Below are positions 14,589 through 22,772 of a DNA stretch of 34,496 bases, piece after piece. Made by a program: the position numbers and the translations under genes. Each line of letters opens with the position of its first letter. The stretch's first letter is position 1. This stretch comes from a virus: positions 1 to 34,496 of the IMG/VR virus record IMGVR_UViG_3300030419_005165; one strand, 5' to 3'. Under the pieces are notes generated by a model. The model did no database searches. It worked only from the letters and a program-made list of their open reading frames with translations, and had not been told where the DNA came from.

Positions 14589-15313
14589 GACATAATACAA
14601 ACTGGAATAAAAAGTTAGCAGATCCAAATAATTATACTAGTAATTGGGATTGGACTGTTGCACATAGTGAATATCATTTTGATAAAAATATTAAAGATAG
14701 GATAGGTGATTGGTTTGATATACTTGGAGTATTTGAGGGAGATTGGTCTAAGGAGCGTAATGCTCTTATAAATGCTAGTATCCCAATTAATTGGAGTGCT
14801 AGAAAATTTTATGGTTATATTGATACACCATCTCCTATGTTACTACAAGAAGAGTATGATATTATTCAAGGAGGTGGTAACCCAAAAGAACTCATATTAA
14901 CAAATATGGTGCAAGATTGGAATAATTTCCCGACACTATCTAAGATGATGGATTACTTTGGTTTAGAAGATAGTGAAGAAAAAAAACGTGCTCATGTGCA
15001 GTTGACTGGGCAAATGTTTAATATGCACATTGATAAACTATGGGATCGTTGCCCTAATGATCCAGAGAGAGTTGCTCGTATTACTATTATGTTGGATGAC
15101 TGGCAACCTGGTCAATTTTATATGTATGGTAATTACATTTACAGTCATTGGAAAGCAGGTGAAGCTCATATTTTTGATTGGCCTAATGTCCCACATGCAA
15201 CTGCTAATGCTAGTAATTATTCAAGAGCGGTATTACAAATTACAGGATTAAAGACAGATCATACTAGAAAAATACTTGCCGCTGCATCACCAGATAATGT
15301 ATATAAACTTTAA
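14585..15313 (+). CDS. 2OG-Fe(II) oxygenase, aspartyl/asparaginyl beta-hydroxylase-like
   Basis: 242 aa. Iron ligands H148 and D150 (NMHIDKLW), H204 (VPHATANAS) and R214 (YSRAVLQITG) for 2-oxoglutarate, with the usual ~54-residue gap between the HxD and the distal histidine. ITIMLDDWQPGQFYMYGN and AGEAHIFDWPNVPH are the expected beta-helix strands. The start codon overlaps the bS21 stop (ATGA). Host ribosomal oxygenases hydroxylate ribosomal proteins, so bS21 or another ribosomal component is a reasonable candidate substrate, but this is inference from gene order alone. Confidence 0.83.
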   Translation: MRHNTNWNKKLADPNNYTSNWDWTVAHSEYHFDKNIKDRIGDWFDILGVFEGDWSKERNALINASIPINWSARKFYGYIDTPSPMLLQEEYDIIQGGGNPKELILTNMVQDWNNFPTLSKMMDYFGLEDSEEKKRAHVQLTGQMFNMHIDKLWDRCPNDPERVARITIMLDDWQPGQFYMYGNYIYSHWKAGEAHIFDWPNVPHATANASNYSRAVLQITGLKTDHTRKILAAASPDNVYKL

Positions 15314-15319
15314 TATATA

Positions 15320-15348
15320 TTGCTTTTAACTTATTTTTTCCCTATAAT
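15320..15348 (+). promoter_or_regulatory. Sigma-70-like promoter
   Basis: TTGCTT (15320-15325), 17-nt spacer, TATAAT (15343-15348), in the gap between the oxygenase gene and the 83-aa gene. It should drive the 83-aa gene, the tmRNA that begins right after it, and perhaps the genes beyond. The same hexamers and spacing recur at 33192. Confidence 0.8.
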
Positions 15349-15374
15349 TAAAATAATCAATTATGGAGATTAAT

Positions 15375-15626
15375 ATGAAAGCATATAAGGGTGTATTTAA
15401 AAAGAAGAATGGCGAAAATAGAACTATGGTGTTTTCAAGAATTGATGACTTGCCAACTTCTTTTGTTGCGTCTAAAATACAAGGAGCAGGTCAAGAACAA
15501 AAATATCCTGATGGTATGGAATTAGTTTGGGATCTGGAAGCAGATAGTTTTCGTGTTTTTAACTGGCGAACCTGTGAGGGTATGCCAAAGATGTTTGATA
15601 TAGAAGAAGACTTATTTATTGAATAG
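15375..15626 (+). CDS. Unknown small protein upstream of tmRNA
   Basis: 83 aa, unrecognised: MKAYKGVFKKKNGENRTMVF, then IDDLPTSFVASKIQGAGQEQ and VWDLEADSFRVFNWRTCEGM, a compact mixed alpha/beta composition. The ATG at 15375 is chosen for its GGAG 8 nt upstream. It has its own promoter and its stop touches the start of the tmRNA acceptor piece, so it may share a transcript with the tmRNA. Base composition is less AT-rich than its neighbours. Confidence 0.75.
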   Translation: MKAYKGVFKKKNGENRTMVFSRIDDLPTSFVASKIQGAGQEQKYPDGMELVWDLEADSFRVFNWRTCEGMPKMFDIEEDLFIE

Positions 15627-15949
15627 TGTCTCGAAGAAGGAAACAAAATAGACATACTGGACTCGGGGGCAGTACCCGACGCCTCCACCATAAGCACAGA
15701 GAGTCAAGGCCTCCTGCTTGGTAGCGCAAGTAAAAACGTAACTCTTATTCAACTAGGCCTGGTCGGTGTGCTTATTATGGGGGCGAACTAGGATCGACAG
15801 GTGTAGTAAAAGTAACTGGAGAGACAGGGATGACCGCCTAATAGGTCAACTTAAATAAACGCAAACGATAACTTTGCATATGAGGATTACGCGCTAGCCG
15901 CTTAATTTCTCGGGGCGGGCCACCGGCCTAGCAACAGAATTGGTGGTAT
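15627..15949 (+). ncRNA. ssrA: Circularly permuted (two-piece, alphaproteobacterial-type) tmRNA
   Basis: Permuted order: acceptor piece first (ending at 15690), an excised spacer (15691-15778), then the coding piece (from 15779). T arm: TCGGG (15663-15667), 7-nt loop GGCAGTA, CCCGA (15675-15679). Acceptor stem: CGCCTCC (15680-15686) pairs with GGGGGCG (15779-15785), with one G-U; then A and CCA (15688-15690). The 5' piece continues GAACTAGGATCGACAGG. The tag frame is 15861-15905, encoding ANDNFAYEDYALAA then TAA, ending in the LAA-type degron read by ClpXP. Spacer ends TAAGCAC (15691-15697) and GTGCTTA (15768-15774) pair and would extend the stem in the precursor. CCACC/GGTGG (15920-15924, 15942-15946) closes the last helix. 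Outer ends are approximate. It frees stalled ribosomes and tags nascent chains. Confidence 0.93.
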
Positions 15950-15956
15950 TTTTATT

Positions 15957-16457
15957 ATGCTTTACACTGAACCTTGGAAACATGACGTAATAGATAATTT
16001 TTTTGATGAGCCTACTCATGCATATTGTATAGAGTATCTTCAATCTTTTAGAAAACGTCAAAATACTCATACAGTAGTAAAAGATAAAATATTATTAGAT
16101 TATTTTGATAATATATTTACAGAAGAATATCTTAAAACAAATTTTCCAGAACACAGACCTTATAAATATCTTGAGAGTGTGGCAGAAGTTAATATCTGCA
16201 CAGATCAATTTTATTATGAAATACACGATGAAGCCATATATAAAATTTTATCTGTAGTAGTATATTTAGCTCCACGATATTCTAATGGCACATTTCTATT
16301 TAATAACTCCCAAAAACTTAAAAAACAAATAGTCTGGAAACCTAATAGAGCTTTTGCTTTTGCTGGCAGAGACGGTATTACTTGGCATAGTTATGGGCAT
16401 TGGGATAAAACAACTAGAGTTACAATAAATTATTTTAAAAAGTATTTTGAAAAATGA
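15957..16457 (+). CDS. 2OG-Fe(II) oxygenase-like protein with HxE motif
   Basis: 166 aa, P4H-like. IVWKPNRAFAFAG and ITWHSYGH with H144, then R154 (TTRVTINYF), fit the distal part of the family. The proximal motif is H90-D-E92, that is HxE in place of HxD; a few dioxygenases use Glu here. SVVVYLAPRYSNGTFLF resembles the VYLN..W..GG.L strand. It starts 11 nt after the closing stem of the tmRNA, and the only ribosome-site-like bases (GGTGG) belong to that tmRNA stem. Confidence 0.72.
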   Translation: MLYTEPWKHDVIDNFFDEPTHAYCIEYLQSFRKRQNTHTVVKDKILLDYFDNIFTEEYLKTNFPEHRPYKYLESVAEVNICTDQFYYEIHDEAIYKILSVVVYLAPRYSNGTFLFNNSQKLKKQIVWKPNRAFAFAGRDGITWHSYGHWDKTTRVTINYFKKYFEK

Positions 16458-16458
16458 A

Positions 16459-16812
16459 ATGGAAAAATTTTATTTATTAAACATACCCATTAAAAATTTA
16501 TATATAAACTTTCTTCTTCAAAATGTTAATCCTGAATACTATAATGCTGTTTATAACAATATTAAAAAACATGGATTACGAAAACCTTTAATTGTAAAAG
16601 AGATTAATCCATCTAGATATGATATATTAGTAGGTGGGTCTAGGTATTTAGCTTTATTAAAATTAAAACAAAATAAAGTTCCTTGTATAGTAATTACGAA
16701 AAATATATACAATGATAAATATAGAATAAAATCTTATAAAAAACTATTAGAAATTACAAAAACAGAAGAATTTATCTATAAAGATGGAGCAATTTTCAAC
16801 AGATACAGTTAA
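16459..16812 (+). CDS. ParB/Srx-like domain protein
   Basis: 117 aa. Residues ~8-80 resemble a ParB/sulfiredoxin-type domain: LLNIPIKNLYINFLLQNVNP, then YNNIKKHGLRKPLIVKEI and YDILVGGSRYLALLKLKQNK followed by VPCIVI, with the (G)GSR in the position of the family's G-x-x-R phosphate loop. In phages such domains occur alone with unknown or nuclease-like roles. The ATG at 16459 follows the previous stop; 16447 is a TTG. The reading frame continues sensibly past its TAA for another 34 codons (see 16813-16970), so the gene may be shortened. Confidence 0.6.
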   Translation: MEKFYLLNIPIKNLYINFLLQNVNPEYYNAVYNNIKKHGLRKPLIVKEINPSRYDILVGGSRYLALLKLKQNKVPCIVITKNIYNDKYRIKSYKKLLEITKTEEFIYKDGAIFNRYS

Positions 16813-16970
16813 GATAATAACATTCACAGAAAAAATCATTTTGATAATATCGAGTATTGTAGAAACTGTAATTTTTTAGTTGATGATCCAGAAGTTTTAG
16901 TATATAATTCAAATTAAGATGTGGATATATACCACATGATTGGAACCACATTCAGCCTGGATACTTACAG
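16813..16970 (+). pseudogene. Coding-like remnant between the ParB-like gene and the acetyltransferase
   Basis: After the TAA at 16810-16812 the same frame continues to a second TAA (16915-16917), reading ...HFDNIEYCRNCNFLVDDPEV and LVYNSN, with a CxxC and protein-like composition. From 16920 a different frame, the one used by the next gene, reads CGYIPHDWNHIQPGYLQ up to its ATG at 16971. Together they look like one former C-terminal coding segment interrupted by a stop and a shift. The parent family is not known to me. A start-less piece of this length could also be chance. Confidence 0.4.
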
Positions 16971-17606
16971 ATGAAACCAATTTATATTTTAGGTGCAGGT
17001 AACTTTGCACAAGAGGTATACTCAGAAGTATTTTTACAAGGAAACGCCTCAGATCACGGACTTTTTAGCGGGTATATCTATATTTCTAAATTAGATAACG
17101 CCATATTAATTGATTTAGAAAATAATGAAAAAGGTTTTGAATATCCTAAAGATGCATGTTTTATTCTAGCGACTGGTGTTAAAAAATGGAGACAAAAATT
17201 TATAGAGATATTTACTAAAAAATATCCTGTAAATGAAGAATATTTTCCCAACGTATGGTCTGACTCAGCTAATATCTCACCATTAGCATCTTATGGTATT
17301 GGTAATGTATTTTTATGGAATACACTTGTAAGGGCTAATGCAGAAATAGGAAATTTTAATCTTATGAACGCTGCATCTATTGTTCATCACAATGTAAAAT
17401 TAGGTTTTAACAATGTATTACTACCACAGTCACAGATATTAGGAGATTCATCTATGGGTGACAATAATGTATTAGCATCTAGTTCTGTAGTAGTAACAAA
17501 AATCTCAATGGGCAATGATAATACAGTGAGTGCAGGTGAAGTAGTGTTTGATAATATGTCAGATAGAAAATTTTTTCAAAGCGGAATTATAACAGATAAA
17601 CCATGA
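16971..17606 (+). CDS. NeuD/PglD-type sugar O- or N-acyltransferase
   Basis: 211 aa. N-terminal Rossmann-like part (YILGAGNFAQEVYSE, 5-19) and C-terminal left-handed beta-helix with hexapeptide-like repeats (GIGNVFLWNTLVRANAEIGN; LGFNNVLLPQSQILGDSSMG; VVVTKISMGNDNTVSAGEVV). H139 and H140 in SIVHHNVKLG are at the place of the general-base histidine. Such enzymes acetylate sialic acids or UDP-4-amino-sugars with acetyl-CoA. This is the first gene of a long coupled sugar operon (16971-25675); its end overlaps the next start by 4 nt. An aminosugar made by the DegT enzymes would be a natural substrate. Confidence 0.85.
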   Translation: MKPIYILGAGNFAQEVYSEVFLQGNASDHGLFSGYIYISKLDNAILIDLENNEKGFEYPKDACFILATGVKKWRQKFIEIFTKKYPVNEEYFPNVWSDSANISPLASYGIGNVFLWNTLVRANAEIGNFNLMNAASIVHHNVKLGFNNVLLPQSQILGDSSMGDNNVLASSSVVVTKISMGNDNTVSAGEVVFDNMSDRKFFQSGIITDKP

Positions 17607-18403
17607 AATTTAATTTATATTTTAGAGCTAATGAATCAGCTAAAAGTGCTGGTAGTACAAATGAAGATATTACTAAAGAATCGTATAGAATAGGCACTCA
17701 CACAAAAGAGGATATTCTTAGAGCAGTATGGTTATCAGTTAATAATTCAGGAATTACTAACGAAGATCGTATCAGAATTTTTTGTGATGCAGTAAGTGCA
17801 AAAACTGTAACATGGATGGCTGATCAACTTAAAACAGAAGATTTTGAGTTTAAAGAGGTTCCTCCTTTAAGTTATTGTCCCGGCTTTGAAAGTCATCCAT
17901 TTCCTGATTTACACCCTGTTAGAATTAATTGTTCCCTTGCTCTTTTTGAACTTTTTTATGAAGAAATAGAAGCTGGTAAAGACGATGATGTATTTTATTT
18001 ATGTGAAGATGATTATCTTCATAGGCCTGGTGCTTTACAAGTGGCAAAACAATTATATCTAAATGGGTATAAAGGATTTTTTCTTCCCTATGATTATCCC
18101 GATAGATACACTCTTGATACTAATAGAAAAGCAGAAGTAATTCTTGGACCAGGTATACATTTACGTTCTGTTCCTAGTGCTACTTTTACCATGATGGCGG
18201 ATAAACAAACATGGATGAGATTTAAGTTAGATGTTATGAGAGGATCTGTATTTTGTGATGATGGATGGACATGGAAAGCTTTTAGCCAAGTTAATGCGTT
18301 ATGTCCTATACCAGGTCTAGCTTGTCATTTTCAAGAGGGCTATATCTCTCCATATGTAAACTGGGAAGAGATATTTAAATGGGCTATGTCACATGAACAG
18401 TAA
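17603..18403 (+). CDS. Glycosyltransferase-like protein (GT-A, DxD-type)
   Basis: 266 aa. LYFRANESAKSAGSTNEDIT starts the protein; VFYLCEDDYLHRPGALQVAK carries an acidic E135-D136-D137 in the place of the GT-A metal motif. LGPGIHLRSVPSATFTMMAD and FCDDGWTWKAF fit the acceptor part. The sugar donor cannot be told. It overlaps both neighbours (4 and 11 nt). No membrane segment is present, so it is probably cytoplasmic. Confidence 0.7.
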   Translation: MKFNLYFRANESAKSAGSTNEDITKESYRIGTHTKEDILRAVWLSVNNSGITNEDRIRIFCDAVSAKTVTWMADQLKTEDFEFKEVPPLSYCPGFESHPFPDLHPVRINCSLALFELFYEEIEAGKDDDVFYLCEDDYLHRPGALQVAKQLYLNGYKGFFLPYDYPDRYTLDTNRKAEVILGPGIHLRSVPSATFTMMADKQTWMRFKLDVMRGSVFCDDGWTWKAFSQVNALCPIPGLACHFQEGYISPYVNWEEIFKWAMSHEQ

Positions 18404-19034
18404 AAGACTGGAAGAAAAATGGCAGTTTCATATAAATAATAAAAAAAATGATATGCATCAACATTTTGATATGTTGAAGTCCATATGTATGGATTCAAAT
18501 ATAGTAGTAGAACTAGGTATAAGAGAGGTAGTATCAACTTGGGCACTTATGGCAGGATTAGCAGGGAGACCTGAAAGATTTGTAACTGTTAATCCTGAAA
18601 GAAATAAACTTGTTGAAAATTGTTTTCATATTTTATACTCTTATGATATTGTGCATCCTAAAGAATATGGTATAGATATTGATGAAATTAAGGATATAGC
18701 TAAAGAAAATGGAGTAGACTGGAAGTTTTACCATGTAAATACTCTTGAAACAGAAATACCAAATTGTGATACTATCTTTTTTGATACAGATCATACATAT
18801 GAACAATTGTCTCAAGAAATAAAATTACATGCAAATAAGGCTGGTAAATTTTTAGCATTTCATGATACTTCAAGATATGGTGGGGAACTTATTCCTGCCA
18901 TAAATGAATTTTTAAACGAAAACACTCAGTGGCGTGTTTTACACTGTGAAAATTTATGTCAAGGTCTCACTGTATTAATTAAAGCTCCTTTAGAGGAAAT
19001 AAAAGATGCGGGGATAAGTGTATTTGATGAGTAA
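18393..19034 (+). CDS. SAM-dependent methyltransferase (class I, CmcI/Methyltransf_24-like)
   Basis: 213 aa. VVELGIREVVSTWALMAG (38-55) is the SAM-binding loop region (ExGxxxxxST), IFFDTDHTYEQLSQEIKLH is the post-strand-4 acidic motif and the metal-binding type DTDH, and GKFLAFHDTSRYGG resembles CmcI-like and macrolide or rhamnosyl O-methyltransferases (HDT). A sugar O-methyltransferase role fits the operon. It starts 11 nt before the end of the glycosyltransferase gene and overlaps the aminotransferase by 8 nt. Confidence 0.78.
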   Translation: MNSKRLEEKWQFHINNKKNDMHQHFDMLKSICMDSNIVVELGIREVVSTWALMAGLAGRPERFVTVNPERNKLVENCFHILYSYDIVHPKEYGIDIDEIKDIAKENGVDWKFYHVNTLETEIPNCDTIFFDTDHTYEQLSQEIKLHANKAGKFLAFHDTSRYGGELIPAINEFLNENTQWRVLHCENLCQGLTVLIKAPLEEIKDAGISVFDE

Positions 19035-20037
19035 CTTTATACAATCAAAACCATATGATTATGTAAAATTTAAAGAATATTTACAAGAAGCTGTAAAAAC
19101 TAATCAATGGTCAAATTATGGGTGGGCTGTTCAAGAACTTGAAGAAAGAGCTAGACATCTTTTAAAGATAGATGGTACGAAGGCTGTTATTGCAACAAAT
19201 TCAGGTACTTCAGCTTTACACGCTATAGTTTATGGTATGCGTAGGCATGACAGTAAGAACCATAGAGTTACCACACAAAATTTTACCTTTCCATCTGCAT
19301 CATTAGGCCCTTGTGGAGGTCCAATAGTAGTTGATTTTGATGGCGATCTTAATATTGAAATGCGTGATAGTTTTTTAATTAATTACGGCAAAATAGTAAT
19401 AGTCACAAACTGTTTTGGTCATCTTCAAAATATTGAATATATTACAGAGCAAGCAACAAAATTAGATAAATACATAATTTTTGATAATGCTGCTACACCG
19501 TATAGTTTTTACAAAGAGTATAATAGCTGTAATTATGGACATGCGTCCTTTATATCACTACACCATACTAAACCTATTGGTTTTGGTGAAGGTGGTTTAG
19601 CTATTGTTGATAGGGCGTTTGAAAAATCTGTTAGGCAAGCTATAAATTTTGGTTATGATGATGATCATCAATTTGATGAAAGAAGTAGTAACTTTAAAAT
19701 GAGTGAAATTTCTGCAGCTGGAATATTACAATGGTGGGATCAATTTGATATTAATAATATGATGGAAACATATTTAGAAAATTATTATAAAGCTCATTAT
19801 AAATTAGTTTTAGAAAAAAAAGGTAGGCCTTATCCTAATCACTCCGATGAAAATTTTTTACCGTTCGTACTGCCTTGGGTATATGACGAGGAAAATCCCG
19901 TATCATCATTTGATCATGTTGTCTCTAAAAAATATTATAAACCTTTACGTTTTAATGACCCTGCCTTTCCTAACTCTAATGTAATTTATGATAGGATTTT
20001 ATGCTATCCTGTTCATGGAGATATAACATATGACTAA
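19027..20037 (+). CDS. DegT/DnrJ/EryC1-family PLP aminotransferase (second copy)
   Basis: 336 aa. ATNSGTSALHAIVYGM (56-71) is the cofactor phosphate region, IIFDNAATPYSFY holds D153, and FISLHHTKPIGFGEGG holds the Schiff-base K182. It is a nucleotide-sugar aminotransferase by family. The ATG at 19027 gives the 8-nt overlap typical of this operon; a GTG at 19018 is also open. The RmlB-like dehydratase that follows would make the 4-keto sugar such an enzyme needs, so the pair can be read as one pathway. Confidence 0.92.
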   Translation: MSNFIQSKPYDYVKFKEYLQEAVKTNQWSNYGWAVQELEERARHLLKIDGTKAVIATNSGTSALHAIVYGMRRHDSKNHRVTTQNFTFPSASLGPCGGPIVVDFDGDLNIEMRDSFLINYGKIVIVTNCFGHLQNIEYITEQATKLDKYIIFDNAATPYSFYKEYNSCNYGHASFISLHHTKPIGFGEGGLAIVDRAFEKSVRQAINFGYDDDHQFDERSSNFKMSEISAAGILQWWDQFDINNMMETYLENYYKAHYKLVLEKKGRPYPNHSDENFLPFVLPWVYDEENPVSSFDHVVSKKYYKPLRFNDPAFPNSNVIYDRILCYPVHGDITYD

Positions 20038-21001
20038 AACAGCAGTTGTTACAGGTTGTTGGGGATTCATAGGTAATCATTTAGTAAAAAAACTTTTAGA
20101 AAATGGTTGGTATGTCTATGGAATTGATAAACACACATATGTAGCAAATCAAGAACAGCTTCTTTATTTTACAGAAAGTTTTCCTTCAAAATATAAGTTT
20201 ATTGAAGATGATATAACAAAAATTAAAAGAATACCGCAATGTGATGTTATTTTTAACTTAGCAGCAGAAAGTCATGTAGAAAATAGTTTTTATGATTCTA
20301 AAAAATTTATTAAAAGTAATATTGATGGAGTTCGTAATTTATTACAGATAATTGACTGTACTTTAAGTTCTTTTGATAAACCTTTATTTTTTCATGTGTC
20401 TACTGATGAAGTATATGGTGATAAAGAAGAAGGTTATTTTGATGAAAACGCTCAACTTAATCCAAGTAATCCATATGCGGCTACCAAAGCTTCCGCAGAT
20501 TTGTTAATTCAGGCATGGGCAAGAACACATGGATTAGAATATATTATTGTTAGACCATCAAATAACTACGGTATTTTTCAATATCACGAAAAACTAATTC
20601 CACTATCTGTGAAAAGATTAAGAGAAAATAAATTAATAAAACTACACAATAGAGGGAGACCAATTAGAACTTGGACTCACGCAGAAGATACTATAGATGC
20701 TATGATGCTTTTATTTGAAAAAGCAGATAGGAATAGAGTTTATAATATATCTTCTGAATTTGAACAAAATAATTATACAACAGTTCAAAAAATTATAAAT
20801 TGTTATTTTATGGGCAGAGCAAAGGTAAACGTGCCTGACTATGAAAAATATGTAGATCTTAATTATGAAAGACCTGGACAAGATATAAGATATTCAATTA
20901 GTTGTAACCATCTTAAACAGTATGGATGGAGTCCTAAAAAAATATTTGATAAAGAAATAGAACATATAGTTAAGCATTACAAAGGTATATACACATGGTA
21001 G
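20030..21001 (+). CDS. NAD-dependent sugar dehydratase (dTDP-glucose 4,6-dehydratase-like)
   Basis: 323 aa extended short-chain dehydrogenase. TGCWGFIGNHL (8-18) binds NAD; FHVSTDEVYGD has T125, D126 and E127, the TDE dehydratase signature of RmlB; Y149 and K153 (YAATKAS) are the YxxxK pair; RPSNNYG and HRGRPIRTWTHAEDT-type segments are as in RmlB (RTWTHAEDTIDA here). It should convert an NDP-hexose to its 4-keto-6-deoxy form. At 323 aa it is slightly shorter than RmlB (~350). It overlaps the aminotransferase by 8 nt and the epimerase by 7 nt. Confidence 0.92.
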   Translation: MTKTAVVTGCWGFIGNHLVKKLLENGWYVYGIDKHTYVANQEQLLYFTESFPSKYKFIEDDITKIKRIPQCDVIFNLAAESHVENSFYDSKKFIKSNIDGVRNLLQIIDCTLSSFDKPLFFHVSTDEVYGDKEEGYFDENAQLNPSNPYAATKASADLLIQAWARTHGLEYIIVRPSNNYGIFQYHEKLIPLSVKRLRENKLIKLHNRGRPIRTWTHAEDTIDAMMLLFEKADRNRVYNISSEFEQNNYTTVQKIINCYFMGRAKVNVPDYEKYVDLNYERPGQDIRYSISCNHLKQYGWSPKKIFDKEIEHIVKHYKGIYTW

Positions 21002-22020
21002 AAAATATTTTTATAACAGGAATTGCTGGACTTTTAGGATCAACATTAGCTAAACGATTATTAGTTAATGGAAGTTATAACGTATCAGGTTGTGATAATT
21101 TTATAGGTGGAATAGAGTCTAATGTTCCATATGATTATATAGATTTTTATAATATAGACATTATAGATTATGACAAACTTAAAGATGCTATGAAAGGTGC
21201 AGATGTAGTATTTCACGCTGCTGCTCTCCCTTATGAGGGATTATCTGTTTTTAGTCCCGGTATGGTGGCACAAAGTATTGTACATGGTACTGCTAATGTA
21301 GCCAGTGCTTGTTTACATAATAATACGAGACTATTAATAAACTGTAGCTCAATGGCAAGATATGGGGCGCAAACTCCACCTTTTACAGAAGATATGCCTA
21401 GATCCCCAGAAGATCCGTATGGACTCTCAAAAGTGCAAGCAGAAGAACAGTTAGAATTATTACATAAATTACACGGATTAAATTATGTTACACTAGTTCC
21501 GCATAATGTAATTGGAGTTGGGCAAAGATATTATGATCCTTTTAGAAATGTAGTAGGTATCATGATTAATCGTTGTCTACAAAATAAAGAAATTATAATA
21601 TACGGCGATGGTGAACAAAAAAGAAGTTTTAGTAATGTGCGAGATTGTATTAGAGCTGTTATTACTATGATAGATTCTGAAAGAGATATATGTGGACAAG
21701 TCTATAATATCGGGCCTCATGAGAATGAAATATCTATTAAAGATTTAGCCTATAAAGTTGGTCATCATTGTAATTTTTATCCTAGAATTAAACACTTTCC
21801 AGATAGGCCTGCTGAAGTTAAAAACGCATTTTGCTCAAGTAATAAAATAATGAAAGAATTTAATTATAATACAGATATAACTACCGATGTAACAATTCAT
21901 GAAATGGTGTCTTGGATTAAAAGCGAGGTAGGTAATAATGGTAAACCTTTTGAATACCATTTAGAGTTAGAATTTGTTAAAGAAAATACACCAAAAACAT
22001 GGACGGATAAATTAATATGA
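20995..22020 (+). CDS. NAD-dependent sugar epimerase/dehydratase (GalE/WbpP-like)
   Basis: 341 aa. TGIAGLLGSTLAKRLL (8-23) is the NAD-binding loop; INCSSMARYG has the catalytic S118/S119; Y142 and K146 (PYGLSK) are the YxxxK pair; VGQRYYDPFRNVVGIMINR and IYGDGEQKRSFSNVRDCIRA are typical of UDP-hexose or UDP-HexNAc 4-epimerases. It has no TDE motif, which sets it apart from the preceding dehydratase. Exact sugar unknown. It overlaps the following glycosyltransferase by 4 nt. Confidence 0.9.
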   Translation: MVENIFITGIAGLLGSTLAKRLLVNGSYNVSGCDNFIGGIESNVPYDYIDFYNIDIIDYDKLKDAMKGADVVFHAAALPYEGLSVFSPGMVAQSIVHGTANVASACLHNNTRLLINCSSMARYGAQTPPFTEDMPRSPEDPYGLSKVQAEEQLELLHKLHGLNYVTLVPHNVIGVGQRYYDPFRNVVGIMINRCLQNKEIIIYGDGEQKRSFSNVRDCIRAVITMIDSERDICGQVYNIGPHENEISIKDLAYKVGHHCNFYPRIKHFPDRPAEVKNAFCSSNKIMKEFNYNTDITTDVTIHEMVSWIKSEVGNNGKPFEYHLELEFVKENTPKTWTDKLI

Positions 22021-22772
22021 GTGTAAAAATTATATGCCCTTTTGTAAATGAAACAGATGTAAAACCTTTAAGAGCCGCAATGTGGAATCTACCTATACAT
22101 TTTGAGATGGATCATTCCCGTATAGGCTCTGATATGATGTATCAAAAACTTTGGAATAAATTTTCAGAAGATGATATTTTTATATTACATGCAGATATGT
22201 TTCCCTGTGAAGGGGATGATACTAATGAGTGGTTTACTTCAGTATTAAGTTATGTTGACAAATATCCTGAAGCAGGAATGTTCGGATGTTTACTGCTATA
22301 TCCTGCTAGAGATGCAGAAAATAACTTTTTCATACAATCAGCAGGAGGAAAGTTTACAGATAACTCTCCTGATCATTTCGGTAGTGGGTTAGTTCTTGAA
22401 ACTCATGGTAAATTTAAAGATGATTTAGAGGTTGATACAGGACAATACGATTGTGTTAGAGAAGTAGCATGGACTACTTTTGGTGGTTTATATATACGAA
22501 GAGAAGTATTTAATAAACTTGGTAATTTTTCCCCAGAATATGAATGGACATATAATAGAGATGTTGACTACTGTTTACGTGCTAGAGAAAATGGTTTTAA
22601 AATTTATCAAATACCTGTAAGGTTAATGCATCATGAAAGTAGGGATAATAAAATTATTAAAGCTAATGATGAAGCTAAAACTAAAGCTGAAATGAGAAAT
22701 TTAGATACACTTAGAAATAAATGGAAAGATTCTCAATTCTATAAAACGCTTGACGAGAAAATAAATGACTGA
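22017..22772 (+). CDS. Glycosyltransferase family 2-like protein
   Basis: 251 aa. IFILHADMFPCEGDD is the DxD-like region, AWTTFGGLYIRREVFNKLG is the GG-x-(h)-RR..F..LG acceptor-loop motif, and YNRDVDYCLRARENGFKIYQ is the (E/D)D-x-D-x-C-x-R-x-x-x-x-G motif of rhamnosyltransferase-like GT2 enzymes, followed by the usual MHHES. Residues are therefore well conserved for an active enzyme. Cytoplasmic, no membrane helix. Coupled by overlaps to the epimerase and the small membrane gene. Confidence 0.87.
   Translation: MSVKIICPFVNETDVKPLRAAMWNLPIHFEMDHSRIGSDMMYQKLWNKFSEDDIFILHADMFPCEGDDTNEWFTSVLSYVDKYPEAGMFGCLLLYPARDAENNFFIQSAGGKFTDNSPDHFGSGLVLETHGKFKDDLEVDTGQYDCVREVAWTTFGGLYIRREVFNKLGNFSPEYEWTYNRDVDYCLRARENGFKIYQIPVRLMHHESRDNKIIKANDEAKTKAEMRNLDTLRNKWKDSQFYKTLDEKIND

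Noticed and set aside
15491-15697. 68-aa minus-strand frame over the tmRNA acceptor piece
   Set aside because: It is antisense to the 83-aa gene and the tmRNA acceptor and has no ribosome site.
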